Positions 42,893 through 52,367 of a stretch of DNA of 59,718 bases are shown in pieces (position 1 is the first letter of the stretch; each line of letters starts with the position of its first letter). The notes under the pieces were generated by a model. It saw only the letters and a list, made by a program, of their open reading frames with translations, was not told the origin of the DNA and ran no database searches. This DNA is from Promethearchaeota archaeon (GTDB lineage Archaea > Asgardarchaeota > Thorarchaeia > Thorarchaeales > Thorarchaeaceae): assembly GCA_027031765.1 (NCBI GenBank), contig JALVPN010000217.1:1-59718 (forward strand), given 5' to 3'. The position numbers and the translations under genes were made by a program.

Positions 42893-43362
42893 TTGATGGT
42901 GGCCGACACCTGTACCCCAACACACTAACTCCCGACATCATGGCATCAGAGGTTTCCTCTGGCTCCGTCGAGCTGTCTCGTGGCGGGAAACGCGGTGCCG
43001 GCCTACCTGCCAATGTACGAGCCGGTGGTGACCCGCATGTCATCTGTGAGAGTCCTCTCCCATCAACCGGGTCCGTTGCGGCTCGCCCATCGAGTACTTG
43101 GCAGGCCGTGCCCGGGCTGTTTCCCGCACCTTGCACCACGCCTCATCGAACGACTCCGCGCGCCCTCGAATGCGGGAGGCTGTCGCCCAGACGGGAGAGC
43201 AGTTCGCCCGTGTCAATATTAGGGTTGCGAAGGCGGGCACTAGGAGAACAGCGGGGCAGCACAATACACCACGTGGACACACCACAGCGGGACTTGGCGG
43301 CAGGGACGCATCAGCAGTTATGGACACCAGTGCAGAGGGTCGTCCATGTTGACAGCGACAGC

Positions 43363-43372
43363 TTCAAATAAG
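43363..43372 (+). promoter_or_regulatory. TATA-like box before a candidate small RNA
   Basis: TTCAAATAAG, centred about 25 bases before the TGGACT that begins the foldable element. It is also usable on the opposite strand. Confidence 0.4.
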
Positions 43373-43391
43373 ACTCCGTGATAGTCACATG

Positions 43392-43469
43392 TGGACTGCG
43401 GGGCCTGGTGGATGGCCCCGTTTACACTAATCACCATTCGGATGGCAGGATGCCACGGGGTCAAGTCCA
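43392..43469 (+). ncRNA. Candidate structured small RNA
   Basis: The 78 bases are closed by TGGACT (43392-43397) pairing with AGTCCA (43464-43469). Inside, CGGGGCC and GGCCCCG (43399-43405 with 43414-43420) form a seven-pair hairpin. Its loop TGGTG can pair with CACCA at 43432-43436, a possible pseudoknot, and TGGCA/TGCCA (43443-43455) forms another hairpin. Alternative pairings to 43490-43520 (CCCCGC, CTGGAC) mean the 3' end is uncertain. No known RNA family recognised; it could also be a leader of dnaG. Confidence 0.35.
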
Positions 43470-43653
43470 GAGAGTTAGTCATTGGAGCACCCCGCGCAAG
43501 TTGCTGGACGATTACCGCTCACAGGATCATCACTCATCACATCACGTACTCACTCACGGGGACTGAAAGACACCACATAACTGGTCAGATGTGAAGAAGT
43601 CCGTAGAACTTCGCAGGATGGGGACGGATCCAGACCGACCGGGCTAGGGCGCC

Positions 43654-44979
43654 GTGGCAGCCCGACCGAGTTCAAGGGAACAGGAGACGTGCATTGCAAT
43701 CGGGAGCGATTTTGATTCGAGCACCGCCAAGTATGTCATACGAGCGCGGATTGATGTGGACGGCGTTGTGGACAAACCGGATGTGATTGGGGCAATCTTT
43801 GGTCAGACCGAGGGGCTCTTGGGTGAGGACCTCGACCTGCGGGAACTGCAGCGTACCGGAAGGATTGGGCGCATACAGATTGTGATAAAGTCTGAGGGGG
43901 GACACAGCAGGGGAGAGATTGTAATCCCGGTATCCCTCAACAAGACGGCCACTGCAATCCTTGCTGCAGCCCTTGAGACCGTCGAGAGGGTGGGCCCCTG
44001 CACAGCAAAGATTAGCATAGAGAAACTGGAAGACATAAGAGGAGCCAAAAGACGACGAGTCGTCAGCAGGGCAATAAGCATCCTCAAAGGATGGGAGGAA
44101 GAGGTCGCACCGGGCACCGAGGAGATCACAGCAGCTGTCACCATGGGCAAGAGGCGTCAGGTCGTGAAGTATGGACCAGACAGGCTGCCCGCAGGCCCCG
44201 GACTAGAAGACAGTGATGAGATAATAATTGTGGAAGGACGCGCGGATGTGGTGAACCTTCTCAAGAGCGGCATTGACAACACGGTCGCTGTAGAGGGGAC
44301 ACACATCCCAAAGTCAATTGCCGACCTCACCAGGCAGGAAGGAAAGACTGTCATCGCCTTTCTAGACGGGGACCGCGGGGGAGACCTCATCCTCCGGGAG
44401 CTCATGCAGGTAGCAAAGATAGACTACATAGCCCGTGCGCCCGAAGGGAAGGAAGTAGAGAACCTTACCAAGCGTGAGATTCTGAAGGCACTGCAGGCGA
44501 AGGTTCCAGCGGAGCAGGCACTGGCCATAGTGAGCGGGCGGAGGGCAGCCCATACCAAGCGTAAGCGTGGGGCACGCAAGACCAGCCAGACAAAGAAGGA
44601 AGAGGCAGCGGCAGAGGCCACGACTCGTGGCAGAGAGAAACCGACACGCCGGACGCGAGGAGGACGACGTGCCACTGCACGGCAGGTCAGTCCTGCGTAC
44701 GTATCGCGGATTGACGAGGTGCGTGACACATTCCAAGCACTCCTACTCGATGAGAACGCACAGGACATAGTCAAGTGCAGCGTGTCGGAGCTTGCCAAGG
44801 TAATGGAGGAGGCGGACGACGTGAGTGCTGTGGTGTTCGACGGAGTGATAACACAGCGCCTCGTCGACATCGCTGGCAAGAAACGAACCCGCCTCCTCAT
44901 CGGTGCTGCTATGACTGACATTGAAGACCGGCCGCCAGGACTTGAGATGTACACCTTTGACGAACTGGTTCCAGCCTAG
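43654..44979 (+). CDS. dnaG: Archaeal DnaG-type primase
   Basis: A TOPRIM-domain protein of 441 residues; in archaea DnaG can prime DNA and also associates with the RNA exosome. The N-terminal archaeal signature DKPDVIGAIFGQTEGLLG and the TOPRIM core IIIVEGRADVVNLL and AFLDGDRGGDLI are intact. Between about 300 and 340 there is a lysine/arginine-rich insertion of low complexity, then a C-terminal domain. Start is GTG. The two downstream genes lie on the same strand. Confidence 0.94.
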   Translation: MAARPSSREQETCIAIGSDFDSSTAKYVIRARIDVDGVVDKPDVIGAIFGQTEGLLGEDLDLRELQRTGRIGRIQIVIKSEGGHSRGEIVIPVSLNKTATAILAAALETVERVGPCTAKISIEKLEDIRGAKRRRVVSRAISILKGWEEEVAPGTEEITAAVTMGKRRQVVKYGPDRLPAGPGLEDSDEIIIVEGRADVVNLLKSGIDNTVAVEGTHIPKSIADLTRQEGKTVIAFLDGDRGGDLILRELMQVAKIDYIARAPEGKEVENLTKREILKALQAKVPAEQALAIVSGRRAAHTKRKRGARKTSQTKKEEAAAEATTRGREKPTRRTRGGRRATARQVSPAYVSRIDEVRDTFQALLLDENAQDIVKCSVSELAKVMEEADDVSAVVFDGVITQRLVDIAGKKRTRLLIGAAMTDIEDRPPGLEMYTFDELVPA

Positions 44980-45118
44980 GACGGGGCGACCTGAAACCAC
45001 CAGCAACACAGTACATTGGTACACTGGACTACCGCGCCCGGCCACCGATGCAGTGGTCGGGCCGTTTCACCTCTGTATTACTCACAGTTATCACAGACGA
45101 CAGGGCACCAGGTGCAGG

Positions 45119-46570
45119 ATGAGGCAGACCGTCATGCTGGACGCTCTCGACGGGGTTGAGTCCACGGCCCAGATACAGCTCAGCAAAGACCCCTTTGAGA
45201 GGATAGTGGGACAGGACCACGCAGTTGTGCTTGTGAAGTCAGCGGTCATGCAGCGTCGACATGTCCTCCTGTGTGGTGTCCCCGGCATTGGAAAGTCGAT
45301 GCTGGCACAGGCTGCTGCGACCCTATTGCCCCAGCCCAAGGAGGAGGTTTGCATCCGGCGCAACCCTTCATGTGAAGACAGACCCCTTGTGACCGTCCAC
45401 AGACGGACTGCCGTTGAGGCGCCCACACCAGGGCCGATAGATGAGGACACCAGATACGTCAGGCCAGAAGAACTACCAGTTGCAGTCGCCATTAGGATGG
45501 GGTACCGCTGCCCCATGTGCACAGCGCTGTCGAGTCCCGTGCGGGGGAGGTGTACAGCCTGTGGGGCGAGAAAGCGGGCGTCAGTATCGGGCAGTGCAGC
45601 GTACCTCCAGTTGTTCAGGACGCTAGATGTCATGCCAGACCCGGCTGAAGAGAGTGTCACTATTGATGTAGAGGAGGAGGGGTACCATACAAGGGTGACA
45701 TACGAACACGAGGCTGACGGCATGATCAGGGTCACAAGGACCCGCCGGGCGGCACCTGAACCAAGGCAGGCCCCCGCAGACAGGGAAGAGCACATCCTTG
45801 TGGCATGGGACACACCACGTTTCGTGCGGCTGAGTGGTGCAAGCCCGACGGAGCTCCTGGGGGATGTCAGACACGACCCCTATGGGGGTGTGGAAGGGCT
45901 CGGTGTCCCTCCGCACAAGAGAGTGGTCGCCGGGGCTGTCCACGAGGCACACGAGGGCATCCTCTACATTGACGAGCTGGCCACACTGGGGCCATTGCAG
46001 AAGCACCTCCTCACTGCAATGCAGGAACGAAAGTATCCTATCGTCGGTAGGAACCCACACAGCGCCGGAGCTGCAGTGAGGGTTGATGATGTGCCATGCG
46101 ACTTCATTCTGTTCGCGTCCTGTAACCTTGAGGACCTGCCAAACATTCTACCACCCTTACGCTCACGCATCAGGGGGTACGGGTACGAGGTAATGTTGTC
46201 CTCGTGGATGGAGAAGAGCCCCGAGAGTGCTGGACATCTAGTGAGGTTCATTGCACAGACAATTGCAGAGGACGGACGAATACCGCACATGTCAGTCGAT
46301 GCAATTGAGGAGGTGCTGGACGCAGCCGAGAAGATTGCGTACCAGATGGACAGGCAGAGGGACGCGTTCACGCTTAGGCTGAGGGAGTTGGGAGGCATAG
46401 TGCGGATTGCTGGTGACGTGGCCTGCCAAGAGGGGGATGTACTGATACGGGCGTCCCATGTGCGCAGTGCGGTCAAGTTGAACCAGATGATGGGCCAGTT
46501 GCCCTCTGCACAGAGGGACGGCTTGGACACAAGTGGGAGTCGTGACACCTACGGAGACTATTTCTTCTAG
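45119..46570 (+). CDS. LonB-like/Mg-chelatase-like AAA+ ATPase lacking a protease domain
   Basis: A 483-residue AAA+ protein. Walker A is GVPGIGKSM (about residue 55) and Walker B is GILYIDELATLG (about 285), followed by sensor region FILFASCNLEDLP. These resemble the ATPase part of archaeal LonB, including its large insertion between Walker A and B. Here the insertion carries a four-cysteine zinc ribbon, CPMC and CTACGA (about residues 137-157), in place of the usual membrane helices. The Ser-Lys protease domain is missing; the chain ends soon after the helical lid. The ATG at 45119 follows AGGTG. Role unknown. Confidence 0.75.
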   Translation: MRQTVMLDALDGVESTAQIQLSKDPFERIVGQDHAVVLVKSAVMQRRHVLLCGVPGIGKSMLAQAAATLLPQPKEEVCIRRNPSCEDRPLVTVHRRTAVEAPTPGPIDEDTRYVRPEELPVAVAIRMGYRCPMCTALSSPVRGRCTACGARKRASVSGSAAYLQLFRTLDVMPDPAEESVTIDVEEEGYHTRVTYEHEADGMIRVTRTRRAAPEPRQAPADREEHILVAWDTPRFVRLSGASPTELLGDVRHDPYGGVEGLGVPPHKRVVAGAVHEAHEGILYIDELATLGPLQKHLLTAMQERKYPIVGRNPHSAGAAVRVDDVPCDFILFASCNLEDLPNILPPLRSRIRGYGYEVMLSSWMEKSPESAGHLVRFIAQTIAEDGRIPHMSVDAIEEVLDAAEKIAYQMDRQRDAFTLRLRELGGIVRIAGDVACQEGDVLIRASHVRSAVKLNQMMGQLPSAQRDGLDTSGSRDTYGDYFF

Positions 46571-46595
46571 CCCCTGCAAGCGGCCATGAGGCACC

Positions 46596-47684
46596 GTGAA
46601 AATCCTGAAGCGAGTACCCAAAGAGGGGAAGATAACAGTCAAGGTTGAGAACCTCGATGACCTGTGGCACCTCTACAACGTAGTGCTACCGGGGGATGTT
46701 GTGATAGCACGCACCACCAGGAGGGTACGGATTGGCAACGAGGACGCTAGGAAGCAGGAGAGCGTGCGCAAGCCAATGACCCTTGTCCTGAGAGTGGAGG
46801 ATGTCAGTTTTCATAACTTCAGCAACAGGGTGCGTGTGCAGGGCGTAATCCTTGACGGGCCCACAGACCTAGTGAGCATAGGTTCACACCACACATTCAA
46901 CATTGAGATTGGCAGCGTCCTTACGGTAATCAAGGAACAGTGGCCGGACTACATGGTACAGCGACTCCGCGACGCTGAGAAACGGGGTGCGAGCCCGATA
47001 TGTCTCATTGTCACAATAGAGGACGGCGTTGCAGAGCTCTTCTTGGCGGCCGACTTCGGTCTCACTCAAGTGGTACGTGTGAGGACAGGGATTTCGAGGA
47101 AGCGTGGTGACCAGAAGACCTACGAGGCGTCAATAAGAGAGTTCTTCGACGAGGTCACTACTGCCGTGAGGGCCCAGTTGGGCCAGCACGACGCGCAGCT
47201 GGTCGTGGTAGCTGGACCGGGGTTTGTGAAAGAGCACTTTGCAGAACACCTGAAGCGCAGTGGCATCAAGGGGCTCCCACCGGTGGTGGTCGAGCCCACC
47301 AGCTCGATTGGGTTGCCTGGCGCAAAGGAGGTGTTACACAGGGGCGTGATTTCGCAAGCGGTCGCCGAGCTGAAAGTGGAAACTGAAACACGCTTAGTAG
47401 AGGAGCTAATTGAACACATAGCACGGGACGACGGCCTTGGGGCCTATGGTGACGAAGAGGTCATGAGAGCAGTACAGTTTGGGGCCGTGGAAGACCTGCT
47501 CGTCACGGATGTCCGGCTGAGGAGTGGGGACGAGCAGCAGCGCCGCTGGATGGACACGCTGATACATGGTGCTGAACAGACACGTGGACATGTGCATGTG
47601 GTGTCGACCAACCATCCGGCAGGAGATCAGCTGCAACGACTTGGTGGGATTGGTGCAGTCCTCAGGTTCCCACTGAAGGGCTGA
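46596..47684 (+). CDS. pelA: Pelota, mRNA surveillance protein
   Basis: A 362-residue eRF1 relative that releases stalled ribosomes together with an EF1A-like GTPase and ABCE1. Blocks include the N-terminal VKVENLDDLWHLYNVV, the central AELFLAADFGLTQVV and the C-terminal VVSTNHPAGDQLQRLGGIGAVLRF. The GGQ loop of eRF1 is absent, as expected for Pelota. Start is GTG. It follows the AAA+ gene by 25 bases. Confidence 0.95.
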   Translation: MKILKRVPKEGKITVKVENLDDLWHLYNVVLPGDVVIARTTRRVRIGNEDARKQESVRKPMTLVLRVEDVSFHNFSNRVRVQGVILDGPTDLVSIGSHHTFNIEIGSVLTVIKEQWPDYMVQRLRDAEKRGASPICLIVTIEDGVAELFLAADFGLTQVVRVRTGISRKRGDQKTYEASIREFFDEVTTAVRAQLGQHDAQLVVVAGPGFVKEHFAEHLKRSGIKGLPPVVVEPTSSIGLPGAKEVLHRGVISQAVAELKVETETRLVEELIEHIARDDGLGAYGDEEVMRAVQFGAVEDLLVTDVRLRSGDEQQRRWMDTLIHGAEQTRGHVHVVSTNHPAGDQLQRLGGIGAVLRFPLKG

Positions 47685-47692
47685 ACCACAGC

Positions 47693-48817
47693 TTACAATG
47701 GGTCGAACATTGTCTGGAGGCGGTCCCAAGATGGATACTCGTATGCGATGCCAATCTCAAGGGCGGGGGTGTCAGGGAAGACTATGCGGAGCTCGTCAGC
47801 AATCTCCATGAGAATCCAAGGTGCAATCTCAATCCGCCGGCGGCCATAGTCCACATTCATCATGTCTGGTGGCACATCGAAGTCATCAACGAGCACCCTG
47901 TAGAGCATGTCGAGGGTGTCCGTTGAGAGGGCCGAGCCATGTGGTGCCCGGACTATTCCAATGATTAGCAGTGGTTCAGAGCTGTCCCGTTCCTCAAATG
48001 GGCGGATGGTATTGTTCAGGCGCCGTTCGAGCCTGTTACGGATCTGTACAGTATCCTTGAACCGTGCTGAACAGTAGTGTACCGACAGCGATAGATGTCC
48101 GGCAGCCCACTGCACTACTTCATGTGCAGCCTCAGCACTGCCAGCAATACTACTGCTCGATAGGTCTGTGAGACGGTATCCCCGGCCCACAAGGTTCTGG
48201 AAGTTGGTCTCACTCGCCTCAAGTTCGTTGATGTTGATGAACCCCACACCAATCTGCTCAGCCCTGATGGCCAGCTGTCGCAGGCGTGGGGCGGACTGTG
48301 GGAGTGCCGGCACTTCAAGGCCAACATCGAGGCCGGCCCTGAGAGCAGTGCGGACAGCACGCCAGTCTGTCGTCTGTGGGTGGAACCGGATCTCGTCAAG
48401 CCCGGCAGCTGCCAGTGCTTGGACTACGGACTCATCGGCGTCCGTCTGGCTTGTATAGAGGTGGACATGGAACTCGGGCCCAAAACGGGACTTCAATAGT
48501 TGGATGTAGTGTATGGTGCGATCCAGTGAGCACAGCGGGTCACCGCCGCTGATGCCTACACCCTCTGCCCCGATTGCCTCGGCCTCATAGACCACATCTG
48601 TATCGGACACGACGGGCATCTCGTCGGCGAATATCACATCTTGGTGGGCACGGTCGTTCGAGAGAGGGCAGTAGAAGCAGTTGCTCTCACACACTCCCGT
48701 AACAAACAGTACCATCTTCGACCCGCGTCCGCACAGTTCGCAGCCGCGGGGAAGGCGTCCACAGAGTAGCGAGCCGCCAGCGAGCTCCTGTACTTCTCGA
48801 CCGGGCGGCAATGTCAA
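47693..48817 (-). CDS. Radical SAM protein (COG2108-like)
   Basis: A 374-residue radical SAM enzyme with the cluster motif CESNCFYC (about residues 43-50), the SAM-contact GISGGDPL, and an upstream cysteine set CGRLPRGCELCGRG. It resembles archaeal proteins described as related to pyruvate-formate-lyase activating enzyme. Reaction unknown. Its start overlaps the nucleotidyltransferase gene by four bases, and ncsA precedes that, so the three form one operon (ncsA - nucleotidyltransferase - radical SAM). Confidence 0.82.
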   Translation of the reverse strand: MTLPPGREVQELAGGSLLCGRLPRGCELCGRGSKMVLFVTGVCESNCFYCPLSNDRAHQDVIFADEMPVVSDTDVVYEAEAIGAEGVGISGGDPLCSLDRTIHYIQLLKSRFGPEFHVHLYTSQTDADESVVQALAAAGLDEIRFHPQTTDWRAVRTALRAGLDVGLEVPALPQSAPRLRQLAIRAEQIGVGFININELEASETNFQNLVGRGYRLTDLSSSSIAGSAEAAHEVVQWAAGHLSLSVHYCSARFKDTVQIRNRLERRLNNTIRPFEERDSSEPLLIIGIVRAPHGSALSTDTLDMLYRVLVDDFDVPPDMMNVDYGRRRIEIAPWILMEIADELRIVFPDTPALEIGIAYEYPSWDRLQTMFDPL

Positions 48818-49518
48818 CGCCTCCGTCGGATTGTCCTGCGCACTGCGGGGTCGCGGTCTTCAATCATCCTGACCACAGCCTCGAAGCTGGAGTCGGGGGG
48901 CACCGGTCTTGTGAGGTAGACTCCAGTACGGCCCAGCTCATCACGTCGGAGGAGGACACGCACACGTTCATGTGCAATATCAGGACTCACACCCAAGAGG
49001 TCAGCCACCTCGGCCTCGTGCCCAAGCACACTGGACTCGACGTGTCCGACATCGGTGGGCTCAATCAGCAGCAGGTGTTTGTCAACACCGGGGACTCGCT
49101 TGCCTTCGCGGAGCCCGTCAAGGTCGAGCTGACCGCCCCATGTGTAGAACTCCATCTCCCGTGGTCGCATCTTGAAGAGTGGGAACGATACGACAACACT
49201 GTCCTCCAAGTAGATGTGGCCCTTCAACACCATGGACGGAGTCGCCTGGACGATTTCACGCCGGAGTATGGGGTCAAGAGCGATTTCCAGTCGGTAGCTC
49301 GAGATCGGGCGGAGCACCACAATGTCAATGTCCGAGGCAGGCCGTACGTCGCCCCTTGCAACCGACCCGTACACGACCGAGGAGATACCGTGGGCCTTGA
49401 GCCGGGACATCACATCGACGGCCCGGGCCCTGAGTTGAGCGAGCAGCCGCCATCGCTGCGGGTCATATGTAATAGTCCTGGGCTCACGGAGATGTTCGGG
49501 ACGTGTAGCCAACTCCAA
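48814..49518 (-). CDS. MNT-type nucleotidyltransferase (COG2413-like)
   Basis: A 234-residue protein with the polymerase-beta-type nucleotidyltransferase motif GSVARGDVRPASDIDIVV (about residues 51-68), giving Gly-Ser and two metal-binding aspartates, plus a third acidic strand in MVLKGHIYLEDSVVV. The C-terminal half has a helix-turn-helix-like segment (EVADLLGVSPDIAHERVRVL). It begins with TTG directly after the ncsA stop codon, with GGAG seven bases upstream. Function unknown; the operon suggests RNA modification. Confidence 0.8.
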   Translation of the reverse strand: MELATRPEHLREPRTITYDPQRWRLLAQLRARAVDVMSRLKAHGISSVVYGSVARGDVRPASDIDIVVLRPISSYRLEIALDPILRREIVQATPSMVLKGHIYLEDSVVVSFPLFKMRPREMEFYTWGGQLDLDGLREGKRVPGVDKHLLLIEPTDVGHVESSVLGHEAEVADLLGVSPDIAHERVRVLLRRDELGRTGVYLTRPVPPDSSFEAVVRMIEDRDPAVRRTIRRRR

Positions 49519-50448
49519 TCACCAGCTCCTGATACTATCGAGGATTGAACATACCTTGCACACACTGACGGAGGTCGGCGCACCACAACGTTCGCACCGG
49601 AGGACAGACATGTTTGGCGATGATGCATTGAGCGCAGCCGCAATGGACTCGGCCGAGTGGAGGACTGCAAGCATGGTCCCAGGGTGCCGGTGCTCCATAT
49701 GGTTCAGGAAACGACGGACATCTGAGCGGTATGCCTCAGCCGCGTATGGACACGGGAAGGAGTGGTACGATAGAGAGAGGTGGTGTGCATATGCCACAAC
49801 ATCACGCTCTGACAGCTCCATGATTGGCTTCACACGTGATACCAAACCCGGGACTGGCCGTGAGCGCGGACGGTAGTTCCGAGCTATGCGATAGGGGTCT
49901 CCACGTAACAGGTTCATGAGGACTGTCTGTGTCTCATCGTCCATGATGTGTCCGGTGGCCACGACATCAGCCTGCAGGACAGTTGCAGCGTGGTTCATTG
50001 CACGCCGTCGCAGCACTCCACAGTAAGAGCATGCGCCAAGTGCATGTGGAGGCCGGCGGGCCACCAAAGTGTCAAGTGTGATGCCGAAGAGCTCCTCAAA
50101 TGAGAACACCCTGAGGGTGAGGCCGTGACCCATGACAAGGGCCTTGGCACAGTCAATCGCAGCATCACGATAGCCACGTATGCCTTCATCAACTGTGAAG
50201 GGCACCAGTTCTGCACGGGGGAACTTTTCCTCGATACGGCACAGCACATCAAGGAGGACAGCACTGTCCTTCCCTCCGGAAACCGCCACTGCAATGCGGT
50301 CATCTGGCCTGAGCATCCTGTGCCGGTTGATGGTACGGCGTACCCTATTGAGCGTAGTCGACACGAGGCAGCTGACACAGAGACGTTCGGATGTGTAGCG
50401 TCGTAGGTATACAGCTGGAGCGCCACACCTAGTGCAGTGTGGGGTCAT
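49519..50448 (-). CDS. ncsA: NcsA/TtuA-like tRNA 2-thiouridine synthetase
   Basis: An adenylating PP-loop enzyme of 309 residues that puts sulfur on tRNA uridines. The PP-loop SGGKDSAVLLD, catalytic cysteines (GACSYCGVLRR and a later FPCPY), and N- and C-terminal zinc fingers (CTRCG with CVSC; CERCG with CKVC) are all visible. The ATG at 50448 is preferred to an upstream ATG at 50505 because the TATA-like CTTAACTA (about 50478-50485, minus strand) lies only about 30 bases before it. Sulfur could come from the MoaD/SAMP-like protein at 33884. Confidence 0.92.
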   Translation of the reverse strand: MTPHCTRCGAPAVYLRRYTSERLCVSCLVSTTLNRVRRTINRHRMLRPDDRIAVAVSGGKDSAVLLDVLCRIEEKFPRAELVPFTVDEGIRGYRDAAIDCAKALVMGHGLTLRVFSFEELFGITLDTLVARRPPHALGACSYCGVLRRRAMNHAATVLQADVVATGHIMDDETQTVLMNLLRGDPYRIARNYRPRSRPVPGLVSRVKPIMELSERDVVAYAHHLSLSYHSFPCPYAAEAYRSDVRRFLNHMEHRHPGTMLAVLHSAESIAAALNASSPNMSVLRCERCGAPTSVSVCKVCSILDSIRSW

Positions 50449-50505
50449 GTGTTGCACGGTGGTCGCACAGGAAACTGTGTAGTTAAGACTTCGGTTAGGC
50501 GGCAC

Positions 50506-51675
50506 CTATGCAATACCTTTACCCATGAGGAATGACAGCAGGACATTCAACACAATGATGAGGACAGCCGCAGTCCTTGCGGCCCACTGCAATGCACGCA
50601 CGACCTGTTCATTATCTGTGGCCATGCGTAGAGCATCCAACAGGAGCCGGTCGCCGTCAAGTGCGGGGATTGGTAGCAGGTTTAGGAGCGCCACGGAAAT
50701 CAGTATCAGGAAGACCCAGCTGAGTGTCCGGCCCAAGTGAAACACGAACATGGGGCCACCGGGAACCCACTCCCATCCTGGTCGTGGGGTCCAATAGTCA
50801 GCACCATAAATCCCAATATATCCTCGTGATGCGTTCGCGGGACTTGCAGCCAAGGTTATGTTGAACGACCCGCGCAGAGTATGTACTGTCAGTGATGCAC
50901 CGGCGGGTGCTGAGTACATGAACCGTCCTACATCAGCCCAGTTTTCAATTGTGGTGTCGTTCAGACCCACTATGACATCCCCGACTTGCAGTGTGTGGGA
51001 TGCGGGGGTGTCTGCAGCTATGTCGTATATGTATGCACCGCCCGGCGGTACGAAACCAATTGACATTAGGGCCCCAAAGTTCAGGAGCAGTAGGAAGACG
51101 AAACCGCCCCATATCAGGTTCGAGAACGACCCTGCTGCAAGCACGCGCATGCGTTGTTGCGGAGAGGATGACTTCTCGAACACTTCGTCGTCGGTTTCGA
51201 CAAAGCCGCCGAACAGCACGAGAAAGAACACCAGCCCGGAGCTCTTGATGGGGATGCCATCGCAGGCGGCTGCAAGGCCGTGAGCGAACTCGTGGGTCAG
51301 GAGGGTGATTGCAAGGCCAACGGCCATGTATACAAGTTGCAGGCCGCTGATTGTCACGCCAGGGACGATGGGTACGACGCCCCCTGCTTGTTCCGGCCTG
51401 AAGAAGAACCACACCAGGTTCTGACCGAACAACCAGAAGCCAGCAATCATCCCACCAAATGCCACAACCACACCGGCACTGAAGAAAGCACGTGGAAACC
51501 TCTGGCCGAGCCGGGTAAGGAAGTCGTTCAGGCGTGCTGTCTTGACCATCAGGAAGAATGGGGTGCCGGCCTCGATGCCGCGTTCTTTCAGTCGGTCAAT
51601 GCCAACCGCCTGTGCAATGAAGTATATCAGCAGGTACAGTACGGCAACGAGTACGAGGACAGTGATGGGATCCAT
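50506..51675 (-). CDS. Site-2-protease family membrane metalloprotease (M50) with PDZ domain
   Basis: A 389-residue intramembrane protease. The zinc motif THEFAHGLAAACD lies in a helix and the third ligand is in LLPIPALDGDRLLLD near the C-terminus. A PDZ domain (TLQVGDVIVGLND) sits between. At least six hydrophobic helices are visible. It cleaves substrates within the membrane, often in signalling. The ATG at 51675 is preferred over an upstream start at 51708; a TATA-like TTATAAC (about 51720-51726, minus strand) supports this. Confidence 0.92.
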   Translation of the reverse strand: MDPITVLVLVAVLYLLIYFIAQAVGIDRLKERGIEAGTPFFLMVKTARLNDFLTRLGQRFPRAFFSAGVVVAFGGMIAGFWLFGQNLVWFFFRPEQAGGVVPIVPGVTISGLQLVYMAVGLAITLLTHEFAHGLAAACDGIPIKSSGLVFFLVLFGGFVETDDEVFEKSSSPQQRMRVLAAGSFSNLIWGGFVFLLLLNFGALMSIGFVPPGGAYIYDIAADTPASHTLQVGDVIVGLNDTTIENWADVGRFMYSAPAGASLTVHTLRGSFNITLAASPANASRGYIGIYGADYWTPRPGWEWVPGGPMFVFHLGRTLSWVFLILISVALLNLLPIPALDGDRLLLDALRMATDNEQVVRALQWAARTAAVLIIVLNVLLSFLMGKGIA

Positions 51676-51913
51676 AACATGGCACTTCCACGGGCGTCTG
51701 GCGCTCACACTGCTGCGATGTTATAATGGTTACGCAAAGGGCGTGCGGGCTTGTTGACACGACAAAGAGAGGGATGTGAGGTGTTGAGTGATAGACCAGG
51801 CATGACAGCATCCCATCAGATAACGTACCACAAGCCTCATAAAGTGACCATTATTGCTACGGGGCGGCCGATATCCGAGTGAGATTGATGGCTCGTAAGG
51901 TAGGCGATGTTAG

Positions 51914-52297
51914 TTGCCGTACAAACTCTCAATATCAGACCCTGACACAGGAAAGGCGGTTCAGTACGAGCTAGATGATACCAAGACAAATGCGTTGATG
52001 GGCCGGACTGTAGGGGACATTGTAGAGGGGGACATCATTGGTCTCCCAGGGTATAGACTGAAGATTACCGGGGGGAGTGATAGTTCGGGGTTCCCGATAA
52101 GGCCGGACGTACATGGTAGCGGAAAGAAGCGTATACTCATGCGTGGGCCCCCGGGATACCGCCCAAGGCGCAAGGGAGTTGCGCGCCGCAAGATGGTCAG
52201 GGGCAGGGAGTTGGGGTCGGACATTGTCCAGGTCAACATGAAAATAGTAGAGAGGGGCAGCACGCCAATTGAAGACCTCATCATGAAGGCAGCGTAG
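51914..52297 (+). CDS. rps6e: Small ribosomal subunit protein eS6
   Basis: A 127-residue archaeal eS6. The start KLSISDPDTGKAVQYEL and the later DGSSGFPIRPDV-like SDSSGFPIRPDVHGSGKKR are diagnostic. The frame has a stop directly before, so the TTG at 51914 is the only start that gives the family beginning. A TATA-like CTCATAAAG lies at about 51835. It is followed by the aIF2-gamma gene, a common archaeal order. Confidence 0.94.
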   Translation: MPYKLSISDPDTGKAVQYELDDTKTNALMGRTVGDIVEGDIIGLPGYRLKITGGSDSSGFPIRPDVHGSGKKRILMRGPPGYRPRRKGVARRKMVRGRELGSDIVQVNMKIVERGSTPIEDLIMKAA

Positions 52298-52367
52298 GGT
52301 TCATATGGGCGCTGTCGGTGGATGGCGTGATACACACCCGACGAAACCCCGCGGAAGTGAGGAATAG

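Larger units (their letters stand above)
42893..43653. other. 760-base region without a convincing protein gene
   Basis: Between UPF0173 and dnaG no reading frame has clear coding character. A 95-codon minus-strand frame (43040-43327, GTG start, ATASRIRGRAESFDEAW near its end) is the least bad and might be real. I found no RNase P or SRP RNA signature by eye. A plus-strand TATA box at 43363-43372 followed by a foldable element at 43392 is listed separately. Confidence 0.5.

Noticed and set aside
42893-43380. RNase P RNA in the long gene-free region
   Set aside because: I could not find the conserved GGAGGAAGTCC-like and ACAGAA...GGCTTA-like elements on either strand.
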